Origin: UBA1413 sp964650525
GTDB taxonomy: Bacteria; Bacteroidota; Bacteroidia; Bacteroidales; Prolixibacteraceae
Reading direction: 5' to 3'
NCBI GenBank assembly: GCA_964650525.1
Contig: CAZYUA010000003.1
Span: forward strand, 1 to 64,000
Length of the DNA: 64,000 nt
Positions 16,315-25,220 of this stretch are shown here, piece by piece. The translations under genes were made by a program, and so were the position numbers. The notes beneath the pieces are model-generated. The model saw only the letters and a list, made by a program, of their open reading frames with translations. It was not told the origin of the DNA and did not search any database. Each line of letters begins with the position of its first letter. Position 1 is the stretch's first letter.

Positions 16315-17061
16315 ATGGTGCTGAAGAATATTTCTGTTGACTGCGTCATTTTCGGTTTTGACAGTGAGCGGCTGAACGTGCTGCTCTGGCAGGCTGATCC
16401 TCAGCTGCTCATAGGGTTGCTTCAGAAAAACGAAAGCTATGAGGAAATAAGGGTCTTGTACGACACCCATCCTTCGCTTTCGGACGAGAAGACCTGGGGG
16501 CTGATAGGGGCCCATGCTTCGGATGAGATGAGCCTGGATGCCTTTGCTCAGGAACTTGCCACCAATTGCACCGGACTGAGCCATGTGTACCTGAAGCAGT
16601 TCCAGACTTTTGGCGACAGCAACAGGGTGCCCTACTACAGGGTCGTTACCGTCGGTTATTATGCCCTGGTCAATCCCCGTTTTGAGGATATCCGCCAGTC
16701 ACCGCTTACCCGTAAAATGCAGTGGTTCGGGATCCACGATTTGCCTCCCCTCTGTTTTGATCACCGCGAGATCATAAACGCTGCACTGTCGCACCTCCGG
16801 GAAATGGTGCAATACCATCCGGAAGGGTTTCACCTGCTGCCGGAATGTTTCACGCTCACCATGCTTCAAACCATGTATGAGGTCATCCTCGGCGAAAAAC
16901 TAGACACACGGAATTTCAGAAAGAAGATTCTTAAGATGGACTTTCTCGAGGAGACCGGTGAAAAGCAGACCCATGTGGCACATCGTGCAGCCCGGTTATA
17001 CCGGTTCGACCATACCAATTACGAAAGACTCGTCAGAGAAGGGTTGACCTTCAGGATTTGA
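16315..17061 (+). CDS. NrtR-like Nudix transcription regulator
   Basis: A 248-residue protein with a Nudix domain (about residues 5-140) joined to a winged-helix domain (about 150-248). The winged helix carries the LLPECFTLTMLQTMYEVILG and NFRKKILKM segments typical of NrtR/AraR-type repressors. The Nudix box is degenerate: G-x5-E is kept but the REUxEE core reads QELATN, so hydrolysis is unlikely and the domain probably senses a nucleotide or sugar ligand. The ATG at 16315 is used because the 38 upstream residues are A/T-rich and not family-like. A TATTTTTG box at 16292-16299 would give a very short leader. No transport or NAD genes are adjacent, so the regulon is unknown. Confidence 0.82.
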   Translation: MVLKNISVDCVIFGFDSERLNVLLWQADPQLLIGLLQKNESYEEIRVLYDTHPSLSDEKTWGLIGAHASDEMSLDAFAQELATNCTGLSHVYLKQFQTFGDSNRVPYYRVVTVGYYALVNPRFEDIRQSPLTRKMQWFGIHDLPPLCFDHREIINAALSHLREMVQYHPEGFHLLPECFTLTMLQTMYEVILGEKLDTRNFRKKILKMDFLEETGEKQTHVAHRAARLYRFDHTNYERLVREGLTFRI

Positions 17062-17114
17062 TGAGGTCATTTAAACCTTTTCAGTTTCCTGTTGTCTCAT
17101 GTTAAAATCATTAT

Positions 17115-17657
17115 ATGCCGGAGCGGGAACTGATGGATAACCTTCGGAATGCCAATACCCGGGAGGCGGCATTCAGGGAGATCGTCATGGCCTATCAGGA
17201 GAGGCTCTACTGGCATATCCGGAAAATCGTACTTGTCCATGAGGATGCGGATGATGTCTTACAGAATACACTCCTGAAAGCCTGGAAAAATCTGGAAAGT
17301 TTCCGTGAGGAATCGTCGGTATTCACCTGGTTGTACCGGATAGCCACCAACGAATCGATCACTCATCTCAACAGCCGGAAACGGCATACGCTGGTTTCTC
17401 TGGGCGAAGAAAGCGATTACCTGCGGAACCGGCTCGAGGCGGATCCGTATTTTGAAGGAAGCGAAATCCAGAAGAAACTGCAACGCGCTATCCTGGGCCT
17501 GCCTGAAAAACAGAAGCTGGTCTTCAATATGCGTTATTTTGAAGAGATGCCCTATCAGAAGATGTCGGAAATACTGGATACCTCCGTAGGGGCTCTGAAA
17601 GCCTCCTACCATCATGCAGTGAGAAAAGTCGAAGAATCGCTTTCCAACCAGGAATGA
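17115..17657 (+). CDS. ECF-type RNA polymerase sigma factor
   Basis: A 180-residue extracytoplasmic-function sigma factor. Region 2 (about 18-90) contains YQERLYWHIRKIV, the DADDVLQNTLLKAWKNL -10-binding helix and FTWLYRIATNESI; region 4 (about 120-175) contains LPEKQKLVFNMRYFEEMPYQKMSEILDTSVGALKASYHHA. There is no C-terminal extension. The next gene, 55 bases on, is a small membrane protein placed like an anti-sigma factor, followed by a periplasmic Spy-like protein, so the three probably form one envelope-stress operon. Confidence 0.95.
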   Translation: MPERELMDNLRNANTREAAFREIVMAYQERLYWHIRKIVLVHEDADDVLQNTLLKAWKNLESFREESSVFTWLYRIATNESITHLNSRKRHTLVSLGEESDYLRNRLEADPYFEGSEIQKKLQRAILGLPEKQKLVFNMRYFEEMPYQKMSEILDTSVGALKASYHHAVRKVEESLSNQE

Positions 17658-17712
17658 ACCTCTTGATTAAACCTTTTTGGAAATAAACAGTCAAAACCAA
17701 CAAATTGATCAC

Positions 17713-18162
17713 ATGGAAAAGCAGGAAGAGATAACCGGGAAACTGGCGGAAGCAGGCAGGGAGCTTCCGTTCACGGTTCCGCGCCATTATTTTGAGGATT
17801 TTCCTGCCCGGATGGAAGCAATCATGGCTCCGGAAGCACCGGCGCAGAGTCCGAAAATACCCAGAGGCTGGTCCCTGTACCTGAAACCCGTCTTTGGAAT
17901 GGCGGCTGCCTTTGCTGCCGTTTTCCTCCTGGTTTACTGGCCTGCCAAACTGATTACCAACCCCTCGGCACTCTCTGCAGCCAGAACCTCCAACAGTTAC
18001 GATGAAACGATTATCAGCCTGGTGGAACAGGTCGACGACCACACCTTCTTCTCTCTTCTCCAAAATGGTTCTGCCAGTGAGAAGCTGGATACCGAAGAAC
18101 TTGAAAATTACCTCGCTCTCAATTACAGCGATTATGAAATTTATATGGAAACCAAAAAATAG
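17713..18162 (+). CDS. Putative anti-sigma factor-like membrane protein
   Basis: A 149-residue single-pass protein: about 65 cytoplasmic residues with a VPRHYFEDFPARMEA motif (an N-terminal pattern common to small proteins encoded after Bacteroidota sigma factors), one membrane segment near residues 67-85 (PVFGMAAAFAAVFLLVYW), and an acidic extracytoplasmic tail ending near a YSDYEIYMETKK. The ATG at 17713 is used; the longer frame begins with a TTG at 17677. No zinc-type anti-sigma motif is present. The anti-sigma role is inferred from position and topology. Confidence 0.7.
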   Translation: MEKQEEITGKLAEAGRELPFTVPRHYFEDFPARMEAIMAPEAPAQSPKIPRGWSLYLKPVFGMAAAFAAVFLLVYWPAKLITNPSALSAARTSNSYDETIISLVEQVDDHTFFSLLQNGSASEKLDTEELENYLALNYSDYEIYMETKK

Positions 18163-18168
18163 GATGTG

Positions 18169-18624
18169 ATGAAAAAACACTTATCCATACTTGTTCCTGT
18201 TATCATGCTCCTCTCTTTCCACTGCCAGGCCCAGGAGGGCAGGGTGCCGGGTGACTTTGAAAAATTCAAAAGTCAGAAAATTGCTTTTTTGAGCGAGAAG
18301 ATGAACCTGACTCCCGGGGAAGCCCAGGAATTCTGGCCTGTTTACAACCAGTTTGAGAAGGAAAGGATGGAGATTCAGCATCTGCGGCGCCAACTGGAGC
18401 AGAAGACCAGGGATGAGAACCTGAAAATGTCAGACCAGGAAATCATCAAGATCACCAGGGACATCTCCGAGAGTTTTAAGAAGGAAGCAGCGTTTGCCGC
18501 CAGTTACAACGAGAAATACCTGAAAATTCTTCCGCCTCAGAAGGTTCTTCAGCTTTATCGTGCAGAGAACCAGTTCAAGATTCACATGTTTAACCAGTTC
18601 CGGAACAGGAAAGGGGAAGAATAG
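18169..18624 (+). CDS. Secreted Spy/CpxP-like helical protein
   Basis: A 151-residue exported protein. After a signal peptide (MKKHLSILVPVIMLLSFHCQAQ) it is almost all helix and highly charged. The stretch KIAFLSEKMNLTPGEAQEFWPVYNQFEKE resembles the LTxxQ-type helices of Spy/CpxP and zinc-resistance sensors, and a second helix follows near residues 75-105. It starts 6 bases after the upstream stop. A role as envelope chaperone or stress sensor tied to the sigma factor is inferred; the name is tentative. Confidence 0.7.
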   Translation: MKKHLSILVPVIMLLSFHCQAQEGRVPGDFEKFKSQKIAFLSEKMNLTPGEAQEFWPVYNQFEKERMEIQHLRRQLEQKTRDENLKMSDQEIIKITRDISESFKKEAAFAASYNEKYLKILPPQKVLQLYRAENQFKIHMFNQFRNRKGEE

Positions 18625-18789
18625 TCCATCTCTGTGGTTCCCGGCAGGGCGTATGACCTCGGGGCCTGCAATAATCAGTTGCTGGCGAAGACGGGGGTTT
18701 CTTGTGGTATTGCATCCCCAACCTCTTTTGTACCCTTACCAAAGACTTTCTGAGCCATCGTGCGGTAAGCCGGTCGTCCGGATGGTCCT

Positions 18790-20292
18790 TCAGATCACGA
18801 ACCTGCTCTCTTCGAGAAAATCTATGGTTGCATTAATGCCAACGTACATAAGGGTATCCTCCTGAACGAAAGGCACCCGGCGCCTGTACTGCACCAAAAG
18901 ATCCTCGAGGAAGGGGGAAGTTCGGGCAGGCCGCCGGAATTCAAGAGCCTGCGAGGCGTTGTACAATTCAATTGCCAGAATTCTCCGGAGATTATCGGAC
19001 ACTTTCAATGCTTTGACAGCCGCGTTGGCACCCATAGAGACGTGGTCTTCCTGTTCGTTGGAGGAGGGTATGGAATCGACCGAGGAAGGAGTGCAGAGTT
19101 GCTTGTTCTGACTGACGATGGCGGCCGCTGTATATTGAGGAATCATAAAGCCTGAATTGAGGCCCGGGTTGGCTACCAGGAACTCAGGGAGGCCTCTTTC
19201 GCCCGAAATGAGCCGGTAGGTTCTCCTTTCCGAGATGCTGCCCAGTTCGGAAAGAGCAATAGCCAGGAAATCGAGTGCCAATGCCAGGGGCTCCCCGTGA
19301 AAGTTACCGCCGGAAACAATTTTGTCTTCGCCGGGGAAAACCGTTGGATTGTCGGTAACCGAATTGATTTCGATGCTCACAACGCGTGACACATAATCCA
19401 CGGCATCCTTGACTGCCCCATGGACCTGAGGGATGCAGCGAAATGAATAAGGATCCTGGATATGCTTTTTCGCCCGCACAATCAATTCGCTGTCTGTGAG
19501 AACTTCACGGAAACGGGATGCGGTAAGCAACTGGCCCGGATGGGGGCGGATCAGCTGGATATTTTCCAGGAAAGGTTCAATAAGGCCATCGAACGCATCG
19601 AGAGAGAGGGCTCCGATGATATCGGCCTGTCGGAGAAGACGAAAGGCCTTAATCAGGGTATAGACGGCATGGCTGCTCATGAATTGGGTACCGTTCAGCA
19701 GGGCCAGGCCCTCTTTGGCTTCGAGGCGCAGGGGCTCCCATCCCTGTTCCCTGATGACTTCTGCAGCACTTCTCTTTACGCCCCGGTAATATACTTCCCC
19801 TTTCCCCAGAAGGGGGAGGAAGAGCATGGCCAGGGGTGCCAGGTCTCCGCTGGCACCCAGGGAACCCTGTTCACATACTACCGGCAGGATATCACGGTTG
19901 AAAAGCGCGGCAATTCTCTGTACCGTTTTCAGCTGGACTGCCGAATTGCCCCTGGCCAGGGCATGGATCTTCAGCAACAGCATGAGCCTGACGATGTCGT
20001 GGGGAATCTCAGGACCGATGTTGCAGGCATGCGAAAATACAAGGTTCTCCTGCAACTTGCTAAGGTCTCCCAGGGAAATCCCGATGTTGCAGAGGGCACC
20101 GAAACCGGTGGTTATCCCATACAATGGCCCCGTGGCCTCCCGGATTTTCCGGTCCAGATAAGCCTTACTCTGCTCAATCAACGCTTCCGACCCGGGCGAC
20201 AGCTCCAGGGTGCATTTTTCTTCGAGGATCCTTTCGATATCTCCAAAAGTCAGGGGAGCCGGTGAAATGGTAAAAACGGTTGAGTGGGTCAT
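18790..20292 (-). CDS. hutH: Histidine ammonia-lyase
   Basis: A 500-residue aromatic amino-acid lyase that deaminates histidine to urocanate. The self-forming MIO cofactor triad Ala147-Ser148-Gly149 is in GSLGASGDLAPLA, with the catalytic Tyr58 in YGITTGFG. NGTQFMSSHA, QDPYSFRCIPQVHGA and EINSVTDNPTVF are further family blocks. A phenylalanine/tyrosine lyase is possible in principle, but length and motifs fit HutH. No other hut gene (hutU, hutI, ftcD) is nearby. It is downstream of hisS in the same direction with an 82-base gap. Confidence 0.95.
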   Translation of the reverse strand: MTHSTVFTISPAPLTFGDIERILEEKCTLELSPGSEALIEQSKAYLDRKIREATGPLYGITTGFGALCNIGISLGDLSKLQENLVFSHACNIGPEIPHDIVRLMLLLKIHALARGNSAVQLKTVQRIAALFNRDILPVVCEQGSLGASGDLAPLAMLFLPLLGKGEVYYRGVKRSAAEVIREQGWEPLRLEAKEGLALLNGTQFMSSHAVYTLIKAFRLLRQADIIGALSLDAFDGLIEPFLENIQLIRPHPGQLLTASRFREVLTDSELIVRAKKHIQDPYSFRCIPQVHGAVKDAVDYVSRVVSIEINSVTDNPTVFPGEDKIVSGGNFHGEPLALALDFLAIALSELGSISERRTYRLISGERGLPEFLVANPGLNSGFMIPQYTAAAIVSQNKQLCTPSSVDSIPSSNEQEDHVSMGANAAVKALKVSDNLRRILAIELYNASQALEFRRPARTSPFLEDLLVQYRRRVPFVQEDTLMYVGINATIDFLEESRFVI

Positions 20293-20374
20293 GGTAAGGC
20301 AATAATTCGTTAGTGTAACAGGAATACTGTTGGTCTTTTCTTTGGGATTACAGGCCGGGCGGGCGAAGAGCTGC

Positions 20375-21739
20375 TCAGGGAGCCAACAGCCTGATCAGAT
20401 CTCCGGGAACCACCGTTTGCTGGGCCCCTGAGGCCATCTCCTTCAGGGTGACCTTTTTATGGTCTATTTCATCCTGACCGGCCAGAATTACGTAAGGAAT
20501 CTCCTTCCGGTTGGCATAGTGCAATTGTTTTTTGATTTTGTCGGCGTCGGGATAGATCTCCGTGTTGATATGGTTTTTCCGGAGCATGGCCGCCACCGGG
20601 AGGATATAGGATTCTTCGGCTTTCCCGAAATTGAGTACCAGCACCCTGGTAGACTCCTGCGACTGGGCGGGGAAAAGATCGAGAGAAGCCAGCACATCGT
20701 AAATCCTTTCTGCCCCGAAGGAGATACCCACACCCGAGACCCCGGGCATTCCGAAGACACCGGCCAGGTCATCATACCGGCCACCTCCACAAAGGCTGCC
20801 CATTCCGATACCGAGGGCTTTTACTTCAAAAATGGCCCCGGTATAATAATCGAGACCCCGTGCAAGGGTCAGGTCAAATTCCACTTTGGATGCCAGGTTA
20901 AACGTGTCGAGGTAGGAAAATACGGTTTTCAGCTCGTCAATACCCTGAAGGCCGACAACCGATCCGGCCAGTATCCCCGTCATATCATCCATTTTTGATA
21001 CGTTGCTCCCCCTGAGAAGCAACAAAGGTTCCAGCTTTTCGAGTGCTCTGACCGGAATGCCTTTTTGTATCAATTCTTCGCGCACCCTGGCCAGGCTGGT
21101 TTTTTCAATTTTGTCGAGGGCAACCGTGATATCGGTGAGTCTCTCAGGGAAGCCCATGATTTCGGCTATACCGGCAAGTACTTTGCGGTTATTGATTTTA
21201 ATTACTGTCTGTATGCGGAGACGGGTAAAGATTTCATCGGCAATCTGAACCAGTTCTGCCTCATTCAGCAGGCTGTTACTGCCTATCACATCGCAATCGC
21301 ACTGGAAGAACTCCCGGTATCTTCCTTTCTGGGGTTTGTCGGCCCGCCAAACCGGCTGTATCTGGTACCTCCGGAAGGGAAGGACCAGGTCGTTACGGTG
21401 CTGGACAACAAACCGGGCAAAGGGCACGGTCAGATCGTACCGGAGACCTTTCCCCGAAACCGAGGGGGCTACCCCGGCAGAATCCCTGGCAGCCAGAAGC
21501 GTCTCATCGGTATCAGCCAGAAAATCACCCGAGTTTAAAATCCTGAAGAGCAACTTATCACCCTCTTCGCCGTACTTCCCCAGCAGGGTGGAAAGGTTTT
21601 CCATGGCAGGGGTTTCGATGGGCTGGAACCCAAACCGTTGGAATACCAGCCGGATGGAATCGAAGATATAGTTCCTGCGGGCCATTTCTATCGGCAGAAA
21701 GTCCCTTGTTCCCTTGGGTATTGAAGGCTGTTGAACCAT
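20375..21739 (-). CDS. hisS: Histidyl-tRNA synthetase
   Basis: A 454-residue class II aminoacyl-tRNA synthetase. Motif 1 (around residues 40-55), motif 2 with FRYQIQPVWRADKPQKGRYREFFQCDCD, the histidine-specific ARGLDYYTGAIFEV, and motif 3 with GIGMGSLCGGGRYDDL and GVGISFGAERI are present. A C-terminal anticodon-binding domain covers about 350-454. A TACTTTTG box at 21781-21774 (minus strand) lies about 35 bases before the ATG and may be its -7 element. It charges the tRNA that is read by the his leader peptide at 10427-10483. Confidence 0.97.
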   Translation of the reverse strand: MVQQPSIPKGTRDFLPIEMARRNYIFDSIRLVFQRFGFQPIETPAMENLSTLLGKYGEEGDKLLFRILNSGDFLADTDETLLAARDSAGVAPSVSGKGLRYDLTVPFARFVVQHRNDLVLPFRRYQIQPVWRADKPQKGRYREFFQCDCDVIGSNSLLNEAELVQIADEIFTRLRIQTVIKINNRKVLAGIAEIMGFPERLTDITVALDKIEKTSLARVREELIQKGIPVRALEKLEPLLLLRGSNVSKMDDMTGILAGSVVGLQGIDELKTVFSYLDTFNLASKVEFDLTLARGLDYYTGAIFEVKALGIGMGSLCGGGRYDDLAGVFGMPGVSGVGISFGAERIYDVLASLDLFPAQSQESTRVLVLNFGKAEESYILPVAAMLRKNHINTEIYPDADKIKKQLHYANRKEIPYVILAGQDEIDHKKVTLKEMASGAQQTVVPGDLIRLLAP

Positions 21740-21965
21740 GACCGGTACCGGAAATAAATTGGTTAATCACCCGCAAAAGTACAATTTTCCTTCACAGTGT
21801 ACTGTTCTGGAGGGCGAAGTTTGCCGGCAAAGTGCCTTGTCTGTTTTCCGGTGAATGGGGTCCGAATTGCATAGTCCGGAAAAATCAGAAACCACTATTT
21901 ATTACCTTTGCAGGGGGGTTGCAAAACCCTGCGGGGGCATTAGTACCAGATCAAAACAGTTTCCT

Positions 21966-22448
21966 ATGGACCGTTCGAAAGAGAAGCAAAAGAAAGAAGG
22001 GCAATACAGGCGTATTTTCGCGCAGTTAGCAATCCTGACGGGGAAGATCCATGATCCTGATGCCCGGATGGCCACTATTGTTGCGGTCTTGCATCACAAA
22101 GCAGCCGGTTTTTTCTGGACAGGCTTTTACCTGCTCCGCGAAGGCAGGTTGCTGGTCAGGTGTTACCAGGGTCCGCTGGCATGTCCTGAGCTGGAAAAAA
22201 ACAAAGGAGTCTGCTGGGCGGCCATTAACCAGGGTGAAACCATTGTGGTAGACGATGTACATCTTTTCCCCGGTCATATAGCCTGCGATTCCCGCTCACA
22301 GTCGGAAATCGTGGTACCGGTGAGAAACCATTCCGGTGAAATAACCGGTGTCCTGGATGTGGACAGCAAAGAAAAGGCTTCGTTTGATGACATCGACAGG
22401 TTCTGGCTTGAAAAAATCGCAGGATTGACCGGGAGTGGCGATGTATAA
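21966..22448 (+). CDS. Free methionine-R-sulfoxide reductase (GAF domain)
   Basis: A 160-residue GAF-domain enzyme of the fRMsr/YebR/MsrC type, which reduces free methionine-(R)-sulfoxide in the cytoplasm. The three family cysteines are present in ACPELEKNKGVCW and HIACDSRSQSEIVVP. The ATG at 21966 was chosen because the 37-residue extension to 21855 covers a TACCTTTG promoter-like box at 21903-21910. It is divergent from hisS. Confidence 0.92.
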   Translation: MDRSKEKQKKEGQYRRIFAQLAILTGKIHDPDARMATIVAVLHHKAAGFFWTGFYLLREGRLLVRCYQGPLACPELEKNKGVCWAAINQGETIVVDDVHLFPGHIACDSRSQSEIVVPVRNHSGEITGVLDVDSKEKASFDDIDRFWLEKIAGLTGSGDV

Positions 22449-22493
22449 TCGCCAGGTCCGATCATCACGGGATGCAATTCGCTGCACCCGGAA

Positions 22494-24476
22494 TCAGCTC
22501 TCCCGAATGGCTCCCTTCCCTCTTACCAGGTTCTGATATTTCAGCGACGGACTGGGAATCCAATCGCCCAAACCCAGCGATGACCATTTCGTGTCAATAG
22601 CAGCCATGGTAGCGTCATCCATGGTTACGATATTGGGCCACTCCCTCTGAAAATGGTCGTGCTCACGCGTTTTGAAAGTGGCATCTGCCAGAACAGTTTT
22701 TTTACCAGCTGAAGCGCTCAAAACCGAGATATCCCTGTCAGGCTCCAGGTTGCCGCCTAACAGCCACACCAGAGAGAACAGATCGGTCAAGTCAGCACCA
22801 TGATTGAACAAAATGACAAGTTTGAAACCCGCCATCTCCGGGTCCTTTGCCAACCCGTTTTCCAACTCAGCCTTGCTGAAGGCCTCCTTCTTATTAACAG
22901 TCAGTAAAAGTACCGGCAGGGAATAATCAGAAAATAAGCTCCGGGCTCCTGTCACTGCCGGACTTTTCATAGCAACCGCCGGATCAGGTGAGGCACCCCG
23001 GACTGGTGCTGCATTCCCCTGCCTCTCTTCCGGAAAGGGGGTGGTCAGGTCAACCCCCAGCTTTGAACCAAAGGAATAGTTCTGAGAAGAATGATCCAGA
23101 ATATCCAGCGGACCTTTGGAAAAGTGAAGGCTGGTATCAGGGTCGAAATTCTCCAAAAACAGGTTTGCTAAAGCGGAATAATCGTGAATATCAAGAAATG
23201 GTTCTGGTTTCAGGTGGCCGGATTCTGTAAATCCCATGTCTTTTCCGGGTTGGACCACCCTTTTGCAATGGGGGACGAAGGCATCATCGACCACCACCAT
23301 GATTTTGTTAAACATCATCTGTCCTGCCCCCCAGAGGGAATGCATCACCTTTACAGCCTGTCCCGGGTAACTTTTTCTGATTTTTACTATCGAAATGTTG
23401 TGGGCCACCCCGGCAAAAGGCAGGTCCATATCCATCAGTTCAGGGATCATCGTGAGCCGCAAGGGGGAAAGAAAGATCCGCTCAGTAGCTTTCCCGATCC
23501 AGGCATCTTCCATGGGGGGTATGCCCACAATGGTAGCCGGGTAGACCGCATCCCTCCGGCAGGTGATGCAGGTGACATGAAATTTTGGGAAATAACCAGC
23601 CAGGGAATAGAAACCGGTATGATCGCCGAAAGGCCCCTCCCAGATCAGCTCTTCAGCAGGGTCGACATACCCTTCGATTACAAAATCAGCACTTTCAGGA
23701 ACATACAGGTCATTAGTCAGGCATTTTACCAACCGGACCTGTTTTTTGCGCAGGAATCCTGCCAGCAGGTATTCGTCGATATTTTCCGGCATCGGTGCTG
23801 TTGCCGCGTAGATATACACCGGGTCTCCTCCCAGCGTGACGGTCACGGGCATGCGTTTCCCAAGGGTTTTGTATTTTGCGAAATGGGCAGCACCCGTTTT
23901 GTGGGGATGCCAGTGCATACCTGTAAGGTCGCCCGCGAAGATCTGCATCCGGTACATCCCCACATTGGGGAGGCCTGTTTCCGGATCGAGGGTGTGGACT
24001 GCAGGAAGGGTGATAAACCGGCCGCCATCGGCAGGCCAGCATTGTAAAACGGGAAGTAACCCCAGGTCGGGTGTGCCCATGACCACTTCCTGGCATGTGC
24101 CCCGGCCGGAGATTTTTTTTGGCATCCACGAAGCGACCTCTTTCAGCAAGGGAAGCAGCTTCAACTGATCCCACCAACCTGCCCTGGGTGAGACCAACCC
24201 GCGGAAATACCCCGATATCTCCTTTTCCACCTCTGAAACATGAGGCCTTCCGAAAGCCAGCGCCATGCGGTTTTCAGAACCAAGCGCATTGATCAGGAGA
24301 GGAAATGAGGTTCCGTTGTTTTCGAATAACAGAGCCTTTCCGCCATCACGGAGTTTTGAAATCCGGTCGGCTACCTCAGTGATTTCCAGCATGGGGTTTA
24401 TAAACTCCCGTATCCTTATCAACTCCCCCTGTGTTTCCAGCCGTTCAATGAATTGGCTTAGCCCGCTGTATGCCAT
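22494..24476 (-). CDS. UbiD-family decarboxylase
   Basis: A 660-residue prenylated-FMN-dependent decarboxylase. Active-site residues can be placed: Arg176 in NVGMYRMQIF, and Glu280 and Asp285 in EGPFGDHTG, the positions equivalent to the Arg/Glu/Glu-Asp set of UbiD/Fdc1. It is longer than enterobacterial UbiD (about 500), with an extra C-terminal part (about 500-660), as in Bacteroidota homologues. A role in quinone synthesis, probably menaquinone in this group, is likely but not shown. No UbiX partner is adjacent. The ATG at 24476 matches the family start. Confidence 0.9.
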   Translation of the reverse strand: MAYSGLSQFIERLETQGELIRIREFINPMLEITEVADRISKLRDGGKALLFENNGTSFPLLINALGSENRMALAFGRPHVSEVEKEISGYFRGLVSPRAGWWDQLKLLPLLKEVASWMPKKISGRGTCQEVVMGTPDLGLLPVLQCWPADGGRFITLPAVHTLDPETGLPNVGMYRMQIFAGDLTGMHWHPHKTGAAHFAKYKTLGKRMPVTVTLGGDPVYIYAATAPMPENIDEYLLAGFLRKKQVRLVKCLTNDLYVPESADFVIEGYVDPAEELIWEGPFGDHTGFYSLAGYFPKFHVTCITCRRDAVYPATIVGIPPMEDAWIGKATERIFLSPLRLTMIPELMDMDLPFAGVAHNISIVKIRKSYPGQAVKVMHSLWGAGQMMFNKIMVVVDDAFVPHCKRVVQPGKDMGFTESGHLKPEPFLDIHDYSALANLFLENFDPDTSLHFSKGPLDILDHSSQNYSFGSKLGVDLTTPFPEERQGNAAPVRGASPDPAVAMKSPAVTGARSLFSDYSLPVLLLTVNKKEAFSKAELENGLAKDPEMAGFKLVILFNHGADLTDLFSLVWLLGGNLEPDRDISVLSASAGKKTVLADATFKTREHDHFQREWPNIVTMDDATMAAIDTKWSSLGLGDWIPSPSLKYQNLVRGKGAIRES

Positions 24477-24597
24477 AACTGGAATTTTACGATGTTTCTG
24501 AAGAATGATGAGCAACCCGCCGCAAGCAGCGGGGTATCTTGATGGTTTACTTTATTTATTTTGCGCCGGAGAGCGGCGGAGAAATGATCCCATAAAG

Positions 24598-24626
24598 ATA
24601 AAAAAAGGCCGGCAAAAGCCAGCCTT
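24598..24626 (-). terminator. Terminator of the ribosomal superoperon
   Basis: On the minus strand aaggctggc (24626-24618), loop tttt, gccggcctt (24613-24605) form a 9-bp stem with one G-U pair, running into a T-run to about 24600. It begins 22 bases after the rplQ stop and ends the 17-kb str-S10-spc-alpha transcript. Confidence 0.9.
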
Positions 24627-24647
24627 ATGCGATTTTCGGATAATCGG

Positions 24648-25214
24648 TTATTCCTGTGTCTCTTCCCGGGTCACCTCAGGTGCTGGGCCGGTAATAGCAG
24701 GGGCGGCAGGAGCCTTTGCAGAAGCCTTGGGAGCCTCTTTTTTGCTTTTTGCGGCTTTGGCTACCGGTGCCGGGGTATCGGCTTTCTTCCCTGTACCACG
24801 CCGCGCCCGCTTGCGTTTTCCTTTCGCTGCCTCCTCACCTCCGGAAAGCATGGCCTCATTGAAGTCGACCAGCTCCATCATGCACATTTCGGCATTGTCG
24901 CCCAACCGGTTTTCGGTACGCAGAATCCGGGTGTAACCACCCGGACGTTCCCCGACACGGGCCGAAACCTCACGGAAAAGCTCAGTCACCGCCTCCTTGT
25001 GTTGGAGATAACTGAATACGATTCTCCTTGAGTGGGTTGAATCATCCTTCGATTTGGTGATCAGCGGTTCCACATATGTGCGCAGGGCTTTGGCCTTGGC
25101 AAGGGTGGTGTTGATCCGCTTATGCAAAATAAGCGAAGAAGCCATGTTCGACAACATTGCTTTCCGGTGGGCACTCTTCCGCCCCAGATGGTTAATTTTC
25201 TTATTATGTCTCAT
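24648..25214 (-). CDS. rplQ: Ribosomal protein L17
   Basis: A 188-residue large-subunit protein. The core (about 1-125) begins MRHNKKINHLGRKSAHRKAML and has GYTRILRTENRLGDNAEMC near 95-113. The last 60 residues are a Lys/Ala/Pro-rich tail, which makes it longer than E. coli L17 (127) and is common in Bacteroidota. It is the last gene of the superoperon, 6 bases after rpoA and just before the terminator. Confidence 0.97.
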   Translation of the reverse strand: MRHNKKINHLGRKSAHRKAMLSNMASSLILHKRINTTLAKAKALRTYVEPLITKSKDDSTHSRRIVFSYLQHKEAVTELFREVSARVGERPGGYTRILRTENRLGDNAEMCMMELVDFNEAMLSGGEEAAKGKRKRARRGTGKKADTPAPVAKAAKSKKEAPKASAKAPAAPAITGPAPEVTREETQE

Positions 25215-25220
25215 TACAGT

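Noticed and set aside
23184..24047. 287-residue plus-strand frame opposite the UbiD-family gene
   Set aside because: Antisense shadow; the minus-strand protein has placed active-site residues.
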